Assembly: GCF_040183065.1 (NCBI RefSeq)
Contig: NC_091119.1
Coordinates: 65,892,392-65,956,391, forward strand
Reading direction: 5' to 3'
Length of the DNA stretch: 64,000 nucleotides
From: Periplaneta americana
Taxonomy: Eukaryota > Arthropoda > Insecta > Blattodea > Blattidae
Positions 32,492-43,659 of this stretch are shown one piece after another. The stretch's first letter is position 1. Every line of letters starts with the position of its first letter. The notes under the pieces are model-generated. The model made no database searches, was not told the DNA's origin, and saw nothing but the letters and a program-made list of their open reading frames with translations. The position numbers were made by a program, and so were the translations under genes.

Positions 32492-33610
32492 AATAAAATT
32501 AGCCTCCATTTTCTGAGTTAATTGAAGTTAATTGTGTATTCATTTGTTCTCACCTACGTCATAATAATAATAACTGCATGTAAATTACGTATTATATAGG
32601 TAGGGTAAGTTAAAATTAAGCTTATGTGTGAAAACTGGAAATGTAATGTAAAATGCGGTAAACTTTCCATAAAAATTTAAACCATAATATCAGCATTATT
32701 AGCTACTCAAAATAATAAAAAAATAAAATGGAAAAATAATGAACTTCATAAATCATTGTCTGTCAAATTAAGGTTTAAATCTTCCCCTTTTTTATTTTTA
32801 AGTTTACCTCAGCAGCCGAGTTTACCCCAATTTGCGGTATGGAAAAGAGTTAATTTCTCAGGAAATAGGGAGAGGAGTTCACCACGCGATGTACCCTACG
32901 AGATATGCCCTACAAATTTGACTGTTCTCACAGGAAATATAGAGTTCCAATGGTTCATAAATATATTTAGGTATGAATTGAATTAACCGTCCACGTACAA
33001 ACAATTATATTATTTCAAACCATGTTACGTGTTCAGGGCCATGATCCAGTTGTAAGGAGCAGAAAGAATTATGTTTATTCCCAGCTTCTGAAACTTATAG
33101 ATTAACTGCGTGTGATTTTCTTCTAGGATTCTAAAGTAAAATTAATAAGAACCATATACACTTACTGTACAGCATAAAAATATAAAATAAATTACGCAAA
33201 ACCCGTTTTCTGATGTGTTATATGTCGTGTGCACACTTTTAACTTGCCTGCCGCTAGAGGGCTACTGTCGCGCCAGCTGTCAAATGTTGGCATATTTTAT
33301 GCGTATGAGTTGCGCGACTGTATATATTAGACTGTGGTAAAACTTTGTCCTGAGGTAGACTTTTTAAATCATGTACCCTTAAACCCCTCTCCCTACAACC
33401 TATATTTAAAAGGTCTAAATACAGCAATTCTGCCTCGCTGATTTCGGACAAGAAAGAACTGTCACTTCAACTCTAGTATGTCTATTTGTAGTTGAACAAA
33501 AAACGAAATTTTGTTGATTCATTAATGGATATTTGCTGGCATTTTTTATTTTTAAAGTCATAATTTCACATTTTAAGTAGGCTTTCGGAGCAAGAATTTG
33601 CAGGACATAG
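32492..33610. other. AT-rich segment, nothing recognised
   Basis: Short frames only, with no motif. Confidence 0.4.
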
Positions 33611-33611
33611 T

Positions 33612-33710
33612 CACCACCACCACCACCACAACCACAACCACCACCACCACTACCACCACCACCACCACCACCACCACCACCACCACCACCACCACCACCA
33701 CCACCACCTC
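33612..33710. repeat. (CCA)n microsatellite
   Basis: CAC/CCA triplets with a few ACAACC and TAC variants. It is not a CRISPR array. Confidence 0.95.
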
Positions 33711-34534
33711 CGCTAAGCTCATTCCTTCTTCATAGATAGTTCTGAATCATCACTACACCATCATGAAAGGACCAATTGTTGGTCATGTGGATTAGCTTGT
33801 CGCAAGACCATCGTCTGACAAGGAAGATAAGTCCATTCATTATAAAACAGAGAAAAATCTTCAACTTCTCACTGGAAAAGGAACTCATTTAATTTCTACC
33901 TCAATTCGCTATCCTTTGAGTATCGATATTTCTATTCGCATGGACATGTAGTAATACTGTAATATTGTATCCTTTACATTCCGGTGCTGTTTTGTTTCTC
34001 TGTCCTTATGTCCAGTATTAAAATAATGATACGGTAATAGGACAAGGTCATGCAGGTGTTTACAAGTTGAATGTAGAATATAATATATCATTTCTTGCTG
34101 AGTTTGACCCGATGGCCTTGAATTCTGCGTCATGTTGTACTTTGCTTTATATAGCGAAATGTTCTGAAATTAATTCTACTTATAATTATTATTATTAAAC
34201 TCAAATAAACCAAAACGGCTGTGGTGTTGCACACTGAGGCTCCGTTTTTGATTCTCGGGTGGAAAATGTTTCAAGATCTGTAGAGCGGTTCTTAAGAGGC
34301 TACAGTATTAATTCCTTCCCAGCACAGATGTGAAATATTTCAACAGAAAAGCGATGCAAATATCCCGTTAACATTATTATGACCGAAAACATTCAGTTCG
34401 AAACATGAGCAGCGTAATATTCTTTGACTTAGAAAAAAACTCGAGTCTCTGAACTATAGTATTATGTCCAACATTGTACGCGCCAAAATTGGATGAATAT
34501 CACCTCCTACATTTCTTTATATTTTCCAATTATT

Positions 34535-34538
34535 ATTA

Positions 34539-34572
<34 letters not shown>

Positions 34573-34581
34573 TACTACTAG

Positions 34582-34619
<38 letters not shown>
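34535..34619. repeat. (TTA)n-(CTA)n compound microsatellite
   Basis: TTA units followed by ACT/CTA units. It abuts the dispersed repeat to the right. Confidence 0.95.
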
Positions 34620-35485
34620 GCCGTACCCGTGCGCTCCGCTGCACCTGTTAGAAATAAATATAAAGTAATTACATAATTAAAATAGGACGTTTGAGCCAGG
34701 GAACATTCGTGTTTGATAGAAGGCTAAATCGTTTAATATGTTACTTAATTTGAATTGTATTTAAATAATTAAAATGCGATCATTTTGGTCCAGAGAGCAC
34801 TCAGAAATTACTGTAATAATATTATAGCATTATGTCCATCTAGAGAAACTACACTTGCCAATGGTGAAATAATAATTAATTATACAAATCGGTTAATTTA
34901 GCTTTCGATATTACTTCATACAAATACAGAAACATTCTCTGTAGGCTATGTTTCATAGCTTTCGATTGTTGTTGTCCAAGGCCCCTTATAGACATAGTCA
35001 TTTGTTTTCATTTCATTACACCGCCTTAGATGACATTGTATTTTAATTTTAAAACTCATTTATCTCATTAAATATCAGTCCTATCAAATTTTTGCGAGGA
35101 ATAAAACTTATCGGAAATAATTTTTAAAGAAACTTTTGTTATGTAACATATCTCACAAAAGTCAATAATAAGCGAGATATTTTGATTTATTTAATTCTGG
35201 CCCCCTTATAAACCCCCTTTTAAATAATGTATTTTGAATGTCATATAGCCTAAAATCTAAGTTATAGCGAACTTAATTTATATTCCAATTTTCATATAAA
35301 TCGGTTCAGCCATTATCGCGTGAAAAGGTAACAAACATTCAGACAGACAGACAGACATACAAACAAAAATTTCAAAAAAGCGATTTTCGGTTTCAGAGTG
35401 GTTAATTATATATGTCAGGACCAATTATTTTTGGAAAATCGAAAATTACCAGAAAAATTTCGGCTACTGATTTATTATTAGTATA
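34617..35485 (-). repeat. Probable dispersed repeat (LINE 3' region or Helitron-like)
   Basis: It begins with TAGCCGTACCCGTGCGCTCC and ends with CGGTTCAGCCATTATCGCG, ACAGACAGACAGACATAC and TTATTATTAGTATAGAT. Such CCGTGCGCTCCGC and 'AAATCGGTTCAGCC...AACAAACATTCAGACAGAC' signatures are recalled from dispersed arthropod repeats. The class is unassigned and the orientation uncertain. Confidence 0.45.
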
Positions 35486-35561
35486 GATTATACAGTATTA
35501 ATGTGCTAGTCTACAGCGATTAGCCAATAATAGGATAATACAATAGAAATAATGAAGACAA

Positions 35562-36570
35562 TAAACATTATATTGAAAATAATGGCAAATATTTTACAAA
35601 TATAGAGAAACTAAGTCTATGCATTAAATGGTTCAAATTAAAGATATGATAATAATAGATACACCATTAACTAGAGTTGGGCAACACGATTCTTTTTCAG
35701 AAGTCGATTCCAACGATTCAATCATACATTACGAATCGATTCTAACGATTCGTTCACGATTCTTCTCAGTCTGCGATTCCAACTATTCTTTTGAATCGTC
35801 AACGAGTTCACGATTCTTCCTACTCTGCGATTCCAACGATTCGTCAACGAACGACTTACAGGACACTTTCCTTTGCAAACCACGCGTAGAACAAAAACGT
35901 TCTACAGCTCTCGCATAGATGGCATAAGAGGCGAGACAAATGATTATCTCTTTCTCATTGGCTGGAACCATTCAGCATGACCTCCATTAGTCTACAAAAT
36001 TACCCAAGATAATGTTTCTAAATTATAATTTATCAACTGAACCTTATTACGAAGTACATTTTTTGCATTACATTTATATTTAACTATGCAAATTTCAGGT
36101 TTGTGTTCATTATTTTTCATACTTAACAAATGCAGTATTTTGATTTCACTCTCGCTCGGGAGTATTCGTCACGGTTCGGAAATGTCCGTTGACAGGTTAC
36201 ATCAAACAAGTAAATAGAATCGTGGGTTACGATAGCATGTCAATTCGTTACTATTCTTTTGAACGACGATTCGTTGATACCACGAATCGATTCTTACGAT
36301 TCTTTATTATTAGTCGTTCGAATGAACGATTCGTTCACGAATCGACCTAACTCTACCATTAACGAACATAATACAAATTATCAAATATTTTACAAGTGTA
36401 CAAAAAAACTGAGCCTATGCATTAAGTGAATCGAATTAATAATCATAGGTACAATAATAATAGAACCATAATAAGGGGAATGCTAAAAATTAACAATAAT
36501 ATTAATGGTAAATATTTTAGAAGTATGCAAAAACAAAGTTTAGGCCTATGCTATATTAAATGCTATGTAA
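35562..36570. repeat. Diverged tandem repeat, three units of about 100-127 bp, split by an hAT-like insertion
   Basis: Units share (C/G)(A/T)AATATTTTA, AA(C/A)TAAG/GAGCCTATGCATTAA and AATAATAATAGA. Landmark positions are about 35588, 36382 and 36509. The first two become adjacent when the insertion at 35672-36355 and one target duplication are removed. Confidence 0.55.
35672..36355. mobile_element. hAT-like 684-bp non-autonomous element with 8-bp duplication
   Basis: Ends TAGAGTTGGGCAA... and ...CCTAACTCTA. The exact 8-bp duplication CCATTAAC lies at 35664-35671 and 36356-36363. Both ends are filled with degenerate ACGATTC/GAATCGT heptamers in both orientations. No transposase is encoded, and the 96-codon frame across the left heptamers is repeat-derived. 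Confidence 0.85.
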
Positions 36571-36627
36571 ATTAGCAGTTTTAGTGCATCTGAAGAAAGG
36601 AGAAAGAGATTTAGAATTTATATTGTA

Positions 36628-37014
36628 CAGTAGTAGCAAAAACACCGGACCGACCCTTGTAGCTGATTTCAGAGCCTTGTTCACTCCAGAGCATGATGGA
36701 TTGGTAAATAAGACTTTCGTGGTTCGAATCCTGCCTGGGAAGGAAACTTATTTTGTTCCTTATTCAAATTTATTCCCAGTACTTTTCGATTGCTGGTGAA
36801 ATTCATGTTCTGGGAATAATAAGTTAATTAAGTAGTAAAATATCGCTGCAATCGAAAAGTATTGAGAATAAATTTGAATAAGGAACAAAAAAAAGTTTCC
36901 TTCCCAGGCAGGATTCAAACCACGAAAGTCTTAGTTACGAGTCTATCGTGCTCTGGAGTGAACAAGGCTCTGAAATCAGCTACAAGGGTCGGTCCGGTTT
37001 TTTTGCCACTACTG
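36628..37014. mobile_element. 387-bp palindromic element with tRNA-like arms (copy 1)
   Basis: Arms 36628-36794 and 36850-37014 are nearly complementary, with ends CAGTAGTAGCAAAAACACCG and complement, and TA on both sides. Each arm holds TTCACTCCAGAGCATGATGG and a B-box-like GGTTCGAATCCTGCCTGGG. The asymmetric loop of about 55 bp allows orientation: it is the reverse complement of the loop at 45.98 kb. The TA flank suggests a Tc1/mariner-type MITE that has captured a tRNA-like SINE segment, or an inverted SINE dimer. Confidence 0.8.
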
Positions 37015-37016
37015 TA

Positions 37017-37799
37017 CACATTTGTGTGAGCTTCCATACCTTTCATAGGAACACGAAAGCCAATATTGCTTATGAAATAGTCACAGGTTATATCACGTTT
37101 AAGGATCTTGATTAAAAATAGGGGATAGAGTTCCTTATTCGAGTATCTGGAGTAAAAACTGTGACATTTAAAAAATCACAATATTTTTCTCACAGCTGTT
37201 TCTGAAGTCACTGAGCAGAAATCTATACGAATATAATAAAATGAATTTTATTTGGATACTTTCTAATTTAGCAGAGTCAGTTGTAACAATTCAAGACTAC
37301 AGATGCTATTTGAATTTCGATGTAACTAATGTAAAGTAAATTATTAGAAAAGTCTTAAGCGTAGAGAAAGAATAAGTTATTAGTTACGTAATAGTCCCAA
37401 CGATCTAATTGCATGACTATAATTTGTAATCTACATTCTTGGGAAAATAAAGTTTACTGTCAAAGAATACTTCAAAAAGTTTAACACCATCATAAGTAAG
37501 TAGGCCTATTTCGCGATACCAGACTGAGATGAATTTTATTTTCCTCGGTTTCAGCTAACTAGCAAATACAGTTAAAAGTAGTTAAAAGTGAAGGTAAAGG
37601 CATTTCCCTTGGATATCATAAAGGCGTAAGGGTAAGAGAGCTCTACCTACTGAGCTAACCTGCCGCCCAACTAGCATATAGACTTTTTCTAATTTTACCA
37701 CTGTTATAAATCGTCCATAATTTGATTGGTTATCATTGTGTACGCGCTAGTGTTGTGTTTACGTCCCCTGTTCGAATATTTTCGTTTTCGGTGATCTAG
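37017..37799. other. Unassigned segment
   Basis: A possible tRNA-related scrap (AGCTCTACCTACTGAGCTAA, 37641-37660) is the only landmark. Confidence 0.35.
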
Positions 37800-38115
37800 T
37801 GAAAGTTTCACAAAACGATGGCCATCCCAGTTTTGTTGTATGGTCCCGAAACTTGGATCCTAACACAAAGGGGCAGGACACCAATAAAATGAAGAGAAAT
37901 GCAATTTTTGAGGTCTGCAGTAGGAGTAACAACCCAAGACGAAGGAAGCAGTTTGATATGAAGAACTTAAATACAGATATGAAACATCGCAGAAGAAATT
38001 GGGAAGGACGCATTAATCGTAATGTTAAATGTGCTACCAGAAGAAGAAGAAATATTAGAAGACCGAGAACACGTCGAGGGATCAGTGATAGAGAGTGGGA
38101 ACGGAACAAACCATT
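37800..38115 (+). pseudogene. LINE-gamma reverse-transcriptase C-terminal fragment
   Basis: From about 37817 one frame reads MAIPVLLYGPETWILTQRG and REMQFLRSAVGVTTQDE, the post-catalytic 'SETW' region of a non-LTR retrotransposon polyprotein. A second frame (37799-38173) picks up MKHRRRNWEGRINR and RRPRTRR, so at least one frameshift separates them. It abuts the SINE-A 3' end at 38.13 kb. It differs from LINE-alpha and LINE-beta in sequence. Confidence 0.6.
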
Positions 38116-38127
38116 CAGCGATATTTT

Positions 38128-38395
38128 TAGTGGGTTATTTTACAACGCTGTATCAGCATCTCAGATTATTTAGCGTCGAATGAAATGAAGGTGATAATGC
38201 CAGTGAAATGAGTCCGGGTACAGCAGCGATAGTTCAATCAATCAATCAATCAATCATCAATCGTTTATTAATGTCATGAGCGACAGTTTGTTGCAATAGA
38301 CATAAAATATACTAATTTACAAGAGATATAAAATAATATTTATCATAAAATGTAAAAACAGATGAATACTTAAAATACAAATGAAATAACAGTGC

Positions 38396-38462
<67 letters not shown>

Positions 38463-39360
38463 CGTAATAATGCAGAGGAATGCAGGTTAGAAATTTAGAA
38501 TAGGCTACATTTACAGTGGAGTCTAGAAATTCACTAATATCACAGTCCAGTATATACAGCCACGAAGCTCAATACGTAGGGAATATTCATTCATAGATAG
38601 TTGCTAACCACTAGGATCGCTACTATCGCCTCATCACAAACAATGCGAAATAGTACCGGCACAATCTATTGTTCCTAGTACCCTCAACAACTCAAGCTTC
38701 GTGTCTGTATATACTAGATTGTGCTAATACTATAGAATGGATGGTTGATTAACCAGTTGTACAAAACAGATTTAAATTGTATATAACTTGCACCATGTGC
38801 CTTTTGTGGTAACTTATTAAACATTGTTATAGCAATAGAATTGAACTATTTTTTGAACTTACTTAATCTAACTCTAGGTTCTGAAAGACAATAATTGAAA
38901 CGTTGGACCGAATAACGGTCTATGTTATAATTTTTCAAAATCAAATTTTTAATGGAATAGTCTAATGCTCTATATAGTCTTACACAGCTGTCACAAAAAT
39001 TGTTTTTCAATATCTGTACCAGAGGCGCTTCTACACGAGTTACAACCATCACTTTCCTGCTTGGAACAATGGTTTACGATGTAACATTTTTGTGCTTCCT
39101 GCACAGTTAGCAGATTGTAACATAGGCCGTTATTCGGCCCAACGCTTCAATTGTATCTTATATTTTAGTGGTGAACTTCTGTTTTAGAGTGATAAGTATT
39201 AAGGTTTTTAATAGTTACTTTTAAACCTAGTTACCCAGCATTTGCTCATATTGGGTTGAGGGAAAACCTCAATCAGGTAACTTGCTCCGACCGGGGTTCA
39301 AACCCGGGCCACCTGGTTTCGCGGTCAGACGCGCTAGCCGTTACTTCACAGGTGTGGACT
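38128..39360 (-). repeat. SINE-A copy split by a 1-kb insertion
   Basis: The 3' part (38128-38234: GGGTTATTTTACAACGC, GAAATGAAGGTGATAATGCC, ATGAGTCCGGG) and the head part (39229-39360: AGTTACCCAGCATTTGC, CCGGGGTTCAAACCCGGG, GCGCTAGCCGTTACTTCAC, CAGGTGTGGAC) form one minus-strand SINE-A. AGTT is present on both sides of the break. Confidence 0.85.
38235..39228 (-). mobile_element. LINE-type insertion inside SINE-A, probable 5' inversion
   Basis: The lower end carries (CAAT)n at 38235-38258, which reads as an (ATTG)n 3' tail on the minus strand. A minus-strand frame (38846-39052) encodes KNYNIDRYSVQRFN. Near the upper end the plus strand at about 39113-39155 encodes the nearly identical CNIGRYSAQRFN, so a coding piece of about 40 bp is present in both orientations. 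This fits a retrotransposon inserted by twin priming. It includes (AAT)n at 38398-38462. Confidence 0.6.
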
Positions 39361-39361
39361 C

Positions 39362-39515
39362 CGTGATGTTGATAATGATGATGTGGTCTAGTGGTACCAT
39401 GCTGTTCCGAACTTCGCGGGTCCAAATTCGGTCAAGGACGTTGAGTTTTAAAGGACAATAAAATCCCTAGTATGGCTTCCACCGGGAGGGAAGTAAAGCT
39501 CTGTACGTAAGAGAT
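39362..39515 (+). repeat. SINE-G (tRNA-headed)
   Basis: The head is GATGTGGTCTAGTGGTACC (A-box-like) with GCGGGTCCAAATTCGGTC (degenerate B box). The body is AGGACAATAAAATCCCTAG, ATGGCTTCCACCGGGAGGG, AAGTAAAGC. It lies directly beside the split SINE-A. Family recognition is from memory of similar arthropod SINE bodies. Confidence 0.6.
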
Positions 39516-40584
39516 AATATTATTATAATTTTTATTATTTTTAATTGGTGTTGGTTTTATAATAACTATCATTTTAAGTTTGTTAAACTGTACCACATAG
39601 ACGGCGTTAGGAAAAATTAGTCGACACTTCTGTCACGTTAAATTTCCCTGTTGTTCAAAGCATCTGATAAATGTAACAGTAGGGACTGCATTTTTTAAGT
39701 TTGACTCAGATCCCAAGTTGCGATCCTCGTGAGTGTGAGACTATAAAGACACAAGGTCACTGTTTGGAACCCAACGACCCTGTAGTGGCAGATATAATAC
39801 CATGGCAATGTATGCTGCTTGTTGCACGCCAAATATTTATCGGGCTGTGAAGTTCTATGCAGCTTGCGAGTTCTGTAATAATAGTTTATACCTACAGCAT
39901 TTAAACAAAGCACAGACGCCACCATTTTCCTACAGCGGGACTTACACACCGATGTGGAAGCCTAGAGGGAGGATATGTGTGCTGTCTATTAATTTCTACA
40001 TGTGGAATTTCACACTTTCAGCCTCTTGCTTCCTCTCGCTCGTGTTAAGGGAATGGAGAGGTGGTTATTCTTTGTGTTAGCAAAGGAACAGTCTGTACTT
40101 TTTGTTACTAAGTTTCCTTTGTAAAGGTTAAAAATCTCCAATTCAGATTATATTGTAAATGTTTTCTTTCTCATTAGAGAAAGCATGTGATGCTGTACAA
40201 GTTCGAGTTGTAGATTTTCGAGGAATATACATGTTTTTAGCATCCATAATAGTCTACCAAAATGTAGTGTCTATCCGTCACGCTCCCCCTACCCCGCTTG
40301 TCTGTCCATTTATGTGCGTGCAGCGAGTTCTGCTAAACTAACAGACTGATTTCATTTATGTTCACAATCTACAGTCGATTTATCCAGAAATGTTAGAGGA
40401 AGTGTCACAAAGATGGAATAGGCCTACCATTTTGTTTTTTCGCTTTGAAACCTACATATTTGAATACGAACGTAGATTATAGTCCTGTTTATTGCTGAAT
40501 GGTACACCGAACTTAGAAGTTCGTAGGATGTTATAAAATGTTTGAAAAAAAAAATCCTCAAAATCTAACATATTTCCTTCGTAA
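39516..40584. other. Unassigned segment
   Basis: A 92-codon frame (39802-40080) has no domain I recognise. Confidence 0.35.
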
Positions 40585-41050
40585 AAATGGAGGTACAAAT
40601 ATGGAATACTATTAACAATTATACAAGATTAAAAGAGCAAAGGCAGAGACTAATGAAGTGCTTTGTATGGAATGTGGCATTGTATGACTCAGAAACATGG
40701 ACATTACGAAGAAGTGAAGAGTAACGACTAGAAGCATTTGAAAAGAATAAAGTGTGTGAAACGAACAGACAGAATAAGAAATGAAGCTGTGTTGAAAAGA
40801 GTGGGTGAGGAAAGAATAATGCTGAAACTGATCAGGAAGAGGAAAAGGAACTGGTTGGATCACTGGCTGAGAAGAAACTGCTTACTGAATGATGCACTGG
40901 AAGGAGTAGTGAACGGGAGAAGAATTCGGGGCAGAAGAAGATATAAGATAATAGACGACGTTAATATATATGGATCGTATGAGGAGACAAAGAGAAAGGC
41001 AGAAAATAGAAAAGATTTGAGAAAGCTTGGGCAGAACACTGAATGAAATT
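40585..41050 (+). pseudogene. LINE-beta 3' region (copy 2)
   Basis: Frame 1 reads LMKCFVWNVALYDSETWTLR up to a TAA. After a deletion of about 20 bp a second frame continues CVKRTDRIRNEAVLKRVGEE, LIRKRKRNWLDHWLRRN, GRRRYKIIDD, GSYEETKRKAENRKDLRK and NTE-stop (41046). This is the C-terminal part of a non-LTR reverse transcriptase, with one deletion and one stop. It ends at CTGAATGAAA with no long microsatellite. Confidence 0.8.
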
Positions 41051-41368
41051 GCAAAGTCAAAATGGCCTCTACTAAAAAAAAAAAGCACAGTACAAGCATT
41101 CAGCATCTTCATTAGGTGTTTTCCCAACCGCAATACTGAATCCAGGTGAATCGTCCCTCAAGTATTTTCTTGAACTTGTTTTATGGCTTCTTGTATTGCT
41201 TTTTAATTCCACCGTTTTCTAAGTTTGTTGGAAGGTGAGGTTTTCCCTCCTCCTAAAGGTGCCAACACCAGTAACGAAACAGAAAACAAGGATATAAACA
41301 TGGAATACTAATAATACTAGTATTTCATATTTGTGACACACTGATGTCGCCGCCTGACGACGCAAGTA

Positions 41369-41536
41369 AGGAGCTGGCCTAGGTATGAGTGGGATTGCCT
41401 GCTCGAAACCTGGGTACGCAGCGAAACTTAGTGCAGTCAGCCGGTGTGGATTTCGGAATGCGCCTAGCTTGAAGGTTAGCGTAATAGATTGTAAAAGGTC
41501 GCAGTGCTAGGTCATAGTGCCTCCTCCCGAAAACTC
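41369..41536 (+). repeat. SINE-E/F 3' body, isolated copy
   Basis: CTGGCCTAGGTATGAG, TGCCTGCTCGAAACCTGGGT, GTCAGCCGGTGTGGATTTCG, AGGTCGCAGTGCTAGG and AGTGCCTCCTCC align with the split copy at 53.2-55.4 kb. The preceding CGCCTGACGACGCAAG matches the E part, so the copy is 5'-truncated within the family. Confidence 0.65.
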
Positions 41537-41682
41537 CATTCAGTTGTTAGATGTTAGTTCTGTTGCTCATACGTGCTTCACAATCTTACTTACGTTCAAT
41601 ATATTTTTTTGTCTATAGTCTTCTGCTACCAGTCAAGATGTTTTAATTGGTTACAACGTTCTCATGTCCTTTCTACAGTATA

Positions 41683-41792
41683 GTGAACAGTATAGAGCAG
41701 AACAGGTTTCACGGCTCGCGCGGCCTTGAGTCCCCCACCTCCGCGCGCATAGCCGGCCGGCCGTGAAACCTGTTCTGCTCTATACTGTTCAC
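41683..41792. repeat. Perfect 33-bp palindromic arms around a GC-rich loop
   Basis: 41683-41715 and 41760-41792 are exactly complementary (outer end GTGAACAGTATAGAGCAG). The 44-nt loop is very rich in G and C with GCGCGC runs. A DNA cruciform or RNA hairpin is possible. Arms without a single mismatch in a decayed neighbourhood suggest a young element or maintained structure. Confidence 0.85.
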
Positions 41793-43019
41793 CCATTAGT
41801 TCAGAAGCCTATGAATCGATTTCGGCACTTCTTCAGCGTCGTCATCATAAGGTCGAATTCGTTTTTATTAATGAGAAATTCTGCATTCAAGAAACAATTC
41901 CGAATTGTATTATTGGTAAATTACTGTACAGTTCTCAAAACTAATTTTCTATTTTCATAACCTATTCATGACTGTGAAACAGCTGTTCGTGTCCGTAAAT
42001 GAGGGTTGATTTTATCATTACTTCTACGTATATTATTTCAGTTGGGACATAAAAATATGTCTGTATTTGAGAAGTGTCCTATCTTGGGAGTGTCAAGGAG
42101 AGGTTTCTCTATATAAGGAAGAAATCGCAGCATGTCACTGACACTTTTTACACAAAGTCGTTAAGATAACCGACTTGATCATGATGGTCCAAGGGGCCAT
42201 GGTAGTCGATGTGGTTAAGGTAGTCTACTGGAGTTTGTGAAGGTGTCTCCTGTACATTTCAAGTTCCGCTGAACTTGCGTAGAGATTTCTGTCTCTATAA
42301 ACCACTCGATAGAAATAAAGTTTTCTTGCACCTCACCATTTTCTAAACTGGAACTCAACAATAATGCCGTCATCAACATTACCATCTTCTTTGAAGACTT
42401 CAGAAAGGGCGTTGGAGTTTTCAAGGACTTGCTTCACAAACTGAGGTCGTCAGTGCAATAATAATTATTATGTAAGATATGTTGGTGGGTGCATTATCAG
42501 ATAGCGAATATTGATTGCATATTATCCAATGGCTCACAACGGAAAATTATATAACAGATTGCCCCATATTTTGTGAATGCTATGTGTGAAACATGATTTT
42601 AAAATGTTTACTGGTTGGAAAGTTATTTCAAATTAACTGTGCAGCGTTATTTTGTAGACACTCCGTGTAACGAGGAAGTTTGTGCCTTTTTCATGACACT
42701 CATCTTTCTTCCATTTCTTTTCTCTCTTTGTTCCCGTGTTAGAGTACAATATTCTTCACTCATCATCTTACAAAATTTTAGAAATGTGTCCGCTCTCAGT
42801 TTCTCATTCCATAGTATATTTTTTGTGTTATAAATAACTTTAACATTATTTTTTAATCTTATTTAGACACGCTTTACCATCTGTGGCCATATTGGTGTTT
42901 AGAATCTGTGGGAATACCAGTATGTCGTTTTCACTATCGCTGAGTTCCTGTTTCTATCCTGTGTTGTAGAAGGCTTTGTGTTCATGTGAGTGATTACAGA
43001 TTTTGGTTGATGTTTATGA
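41793..43019. other. Unassigned segment
   Basis: No supported feature. Confidence 0.35.
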
Positions 43020-43195
43020 TATTGGTGACTGACGCGGTGATGAATCATGGAATGCAAATTTCCAACCCGGCATTTGCCTTTGTGATTGAAGGAAACCATG
43101 AAAAATCGCAGTCAGATTGATCGGATATGGGGTTTGAACGCGGGACCTCCCGAATACGAGTCTCAAACGCTACCGTCTGAACCAATTCACTCTGT
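43020..43195 (-). repeat. SINE-D head-end copy
   Basis: TTCCAACCCGGCATTTG, GGAAACCATGAAAAATCGC, GTCAGATTGATCGG, GGGTTTGAACGCGGGACC and CTCCCGAATACGAGTCTCAA match the head half of the copy at 28.7-28.9 kb, in the same orientation. The long 3' body is absent. Confidence 0.65.
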
Positions 43196-43382
43196 TTTAA
43201 GACAATTTTTCTGTTTTTAAATTGTTGAAATTTGTTTAATGTTCTGTAGATATTTAAAAGAAGAAACTGGTTTAACAGATACATTTTTAAAAACAATTTT
43301 AGGAATGAATAGCATTTTTTCTCTTAATACAGTATTTATTGTCTTCGTGGTAGATTTTTCATATTACAATCATAAGTTTTGT

Positions 43383-43652
43383 TTATTTCACACGTGTGTG
43401 TAGGCTATCTGTAAATGGACAATACGGATCTTTATCATAATAAATGTAACACTTGATGGAACTAAGAACCCATGAAACCTTGTTGAGACAGTTCGCATCA
43501 ATGGACCCGGATCTTGATGTCAGGACCGTAGGCTCGACCTTCGTGTTAGCATGTCTGCTGCTCGTTCGACATTCCTTGGCGCAGGAGCATGCTCTGCCGA
43601 CGTTGGGCGTAGCGCTGTGTGTATTTTTTTCCGTCGGAGTTCTATAGTTCAT
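43383..43652. other. Region open in both directions, unassigned
   Basis: A plus-strand frame of 64 codons with a hydrophobic second half and a minus-strand frame of 89 codons overlap in a stretch richer in GC and CG than its surroundings. Neither has a motif I recognise. It may be a repeat fragment. Confidence 0.25.
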
Positions 43653-43659
43653 ATTGCCG

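Noticed and set aside
33612..33710. CRISPR-like direct repeats
   Set aside because: It is a CCA microsatellite without spacers, in eukaryotic DNA.
37759..38109. 116-codon Leu/Phe-rich minus-strand frame
   Set aside because: It is the antisense shadow of the LINE-gamma fragment, which has the recognisable SETW-type motif on the plus strand.
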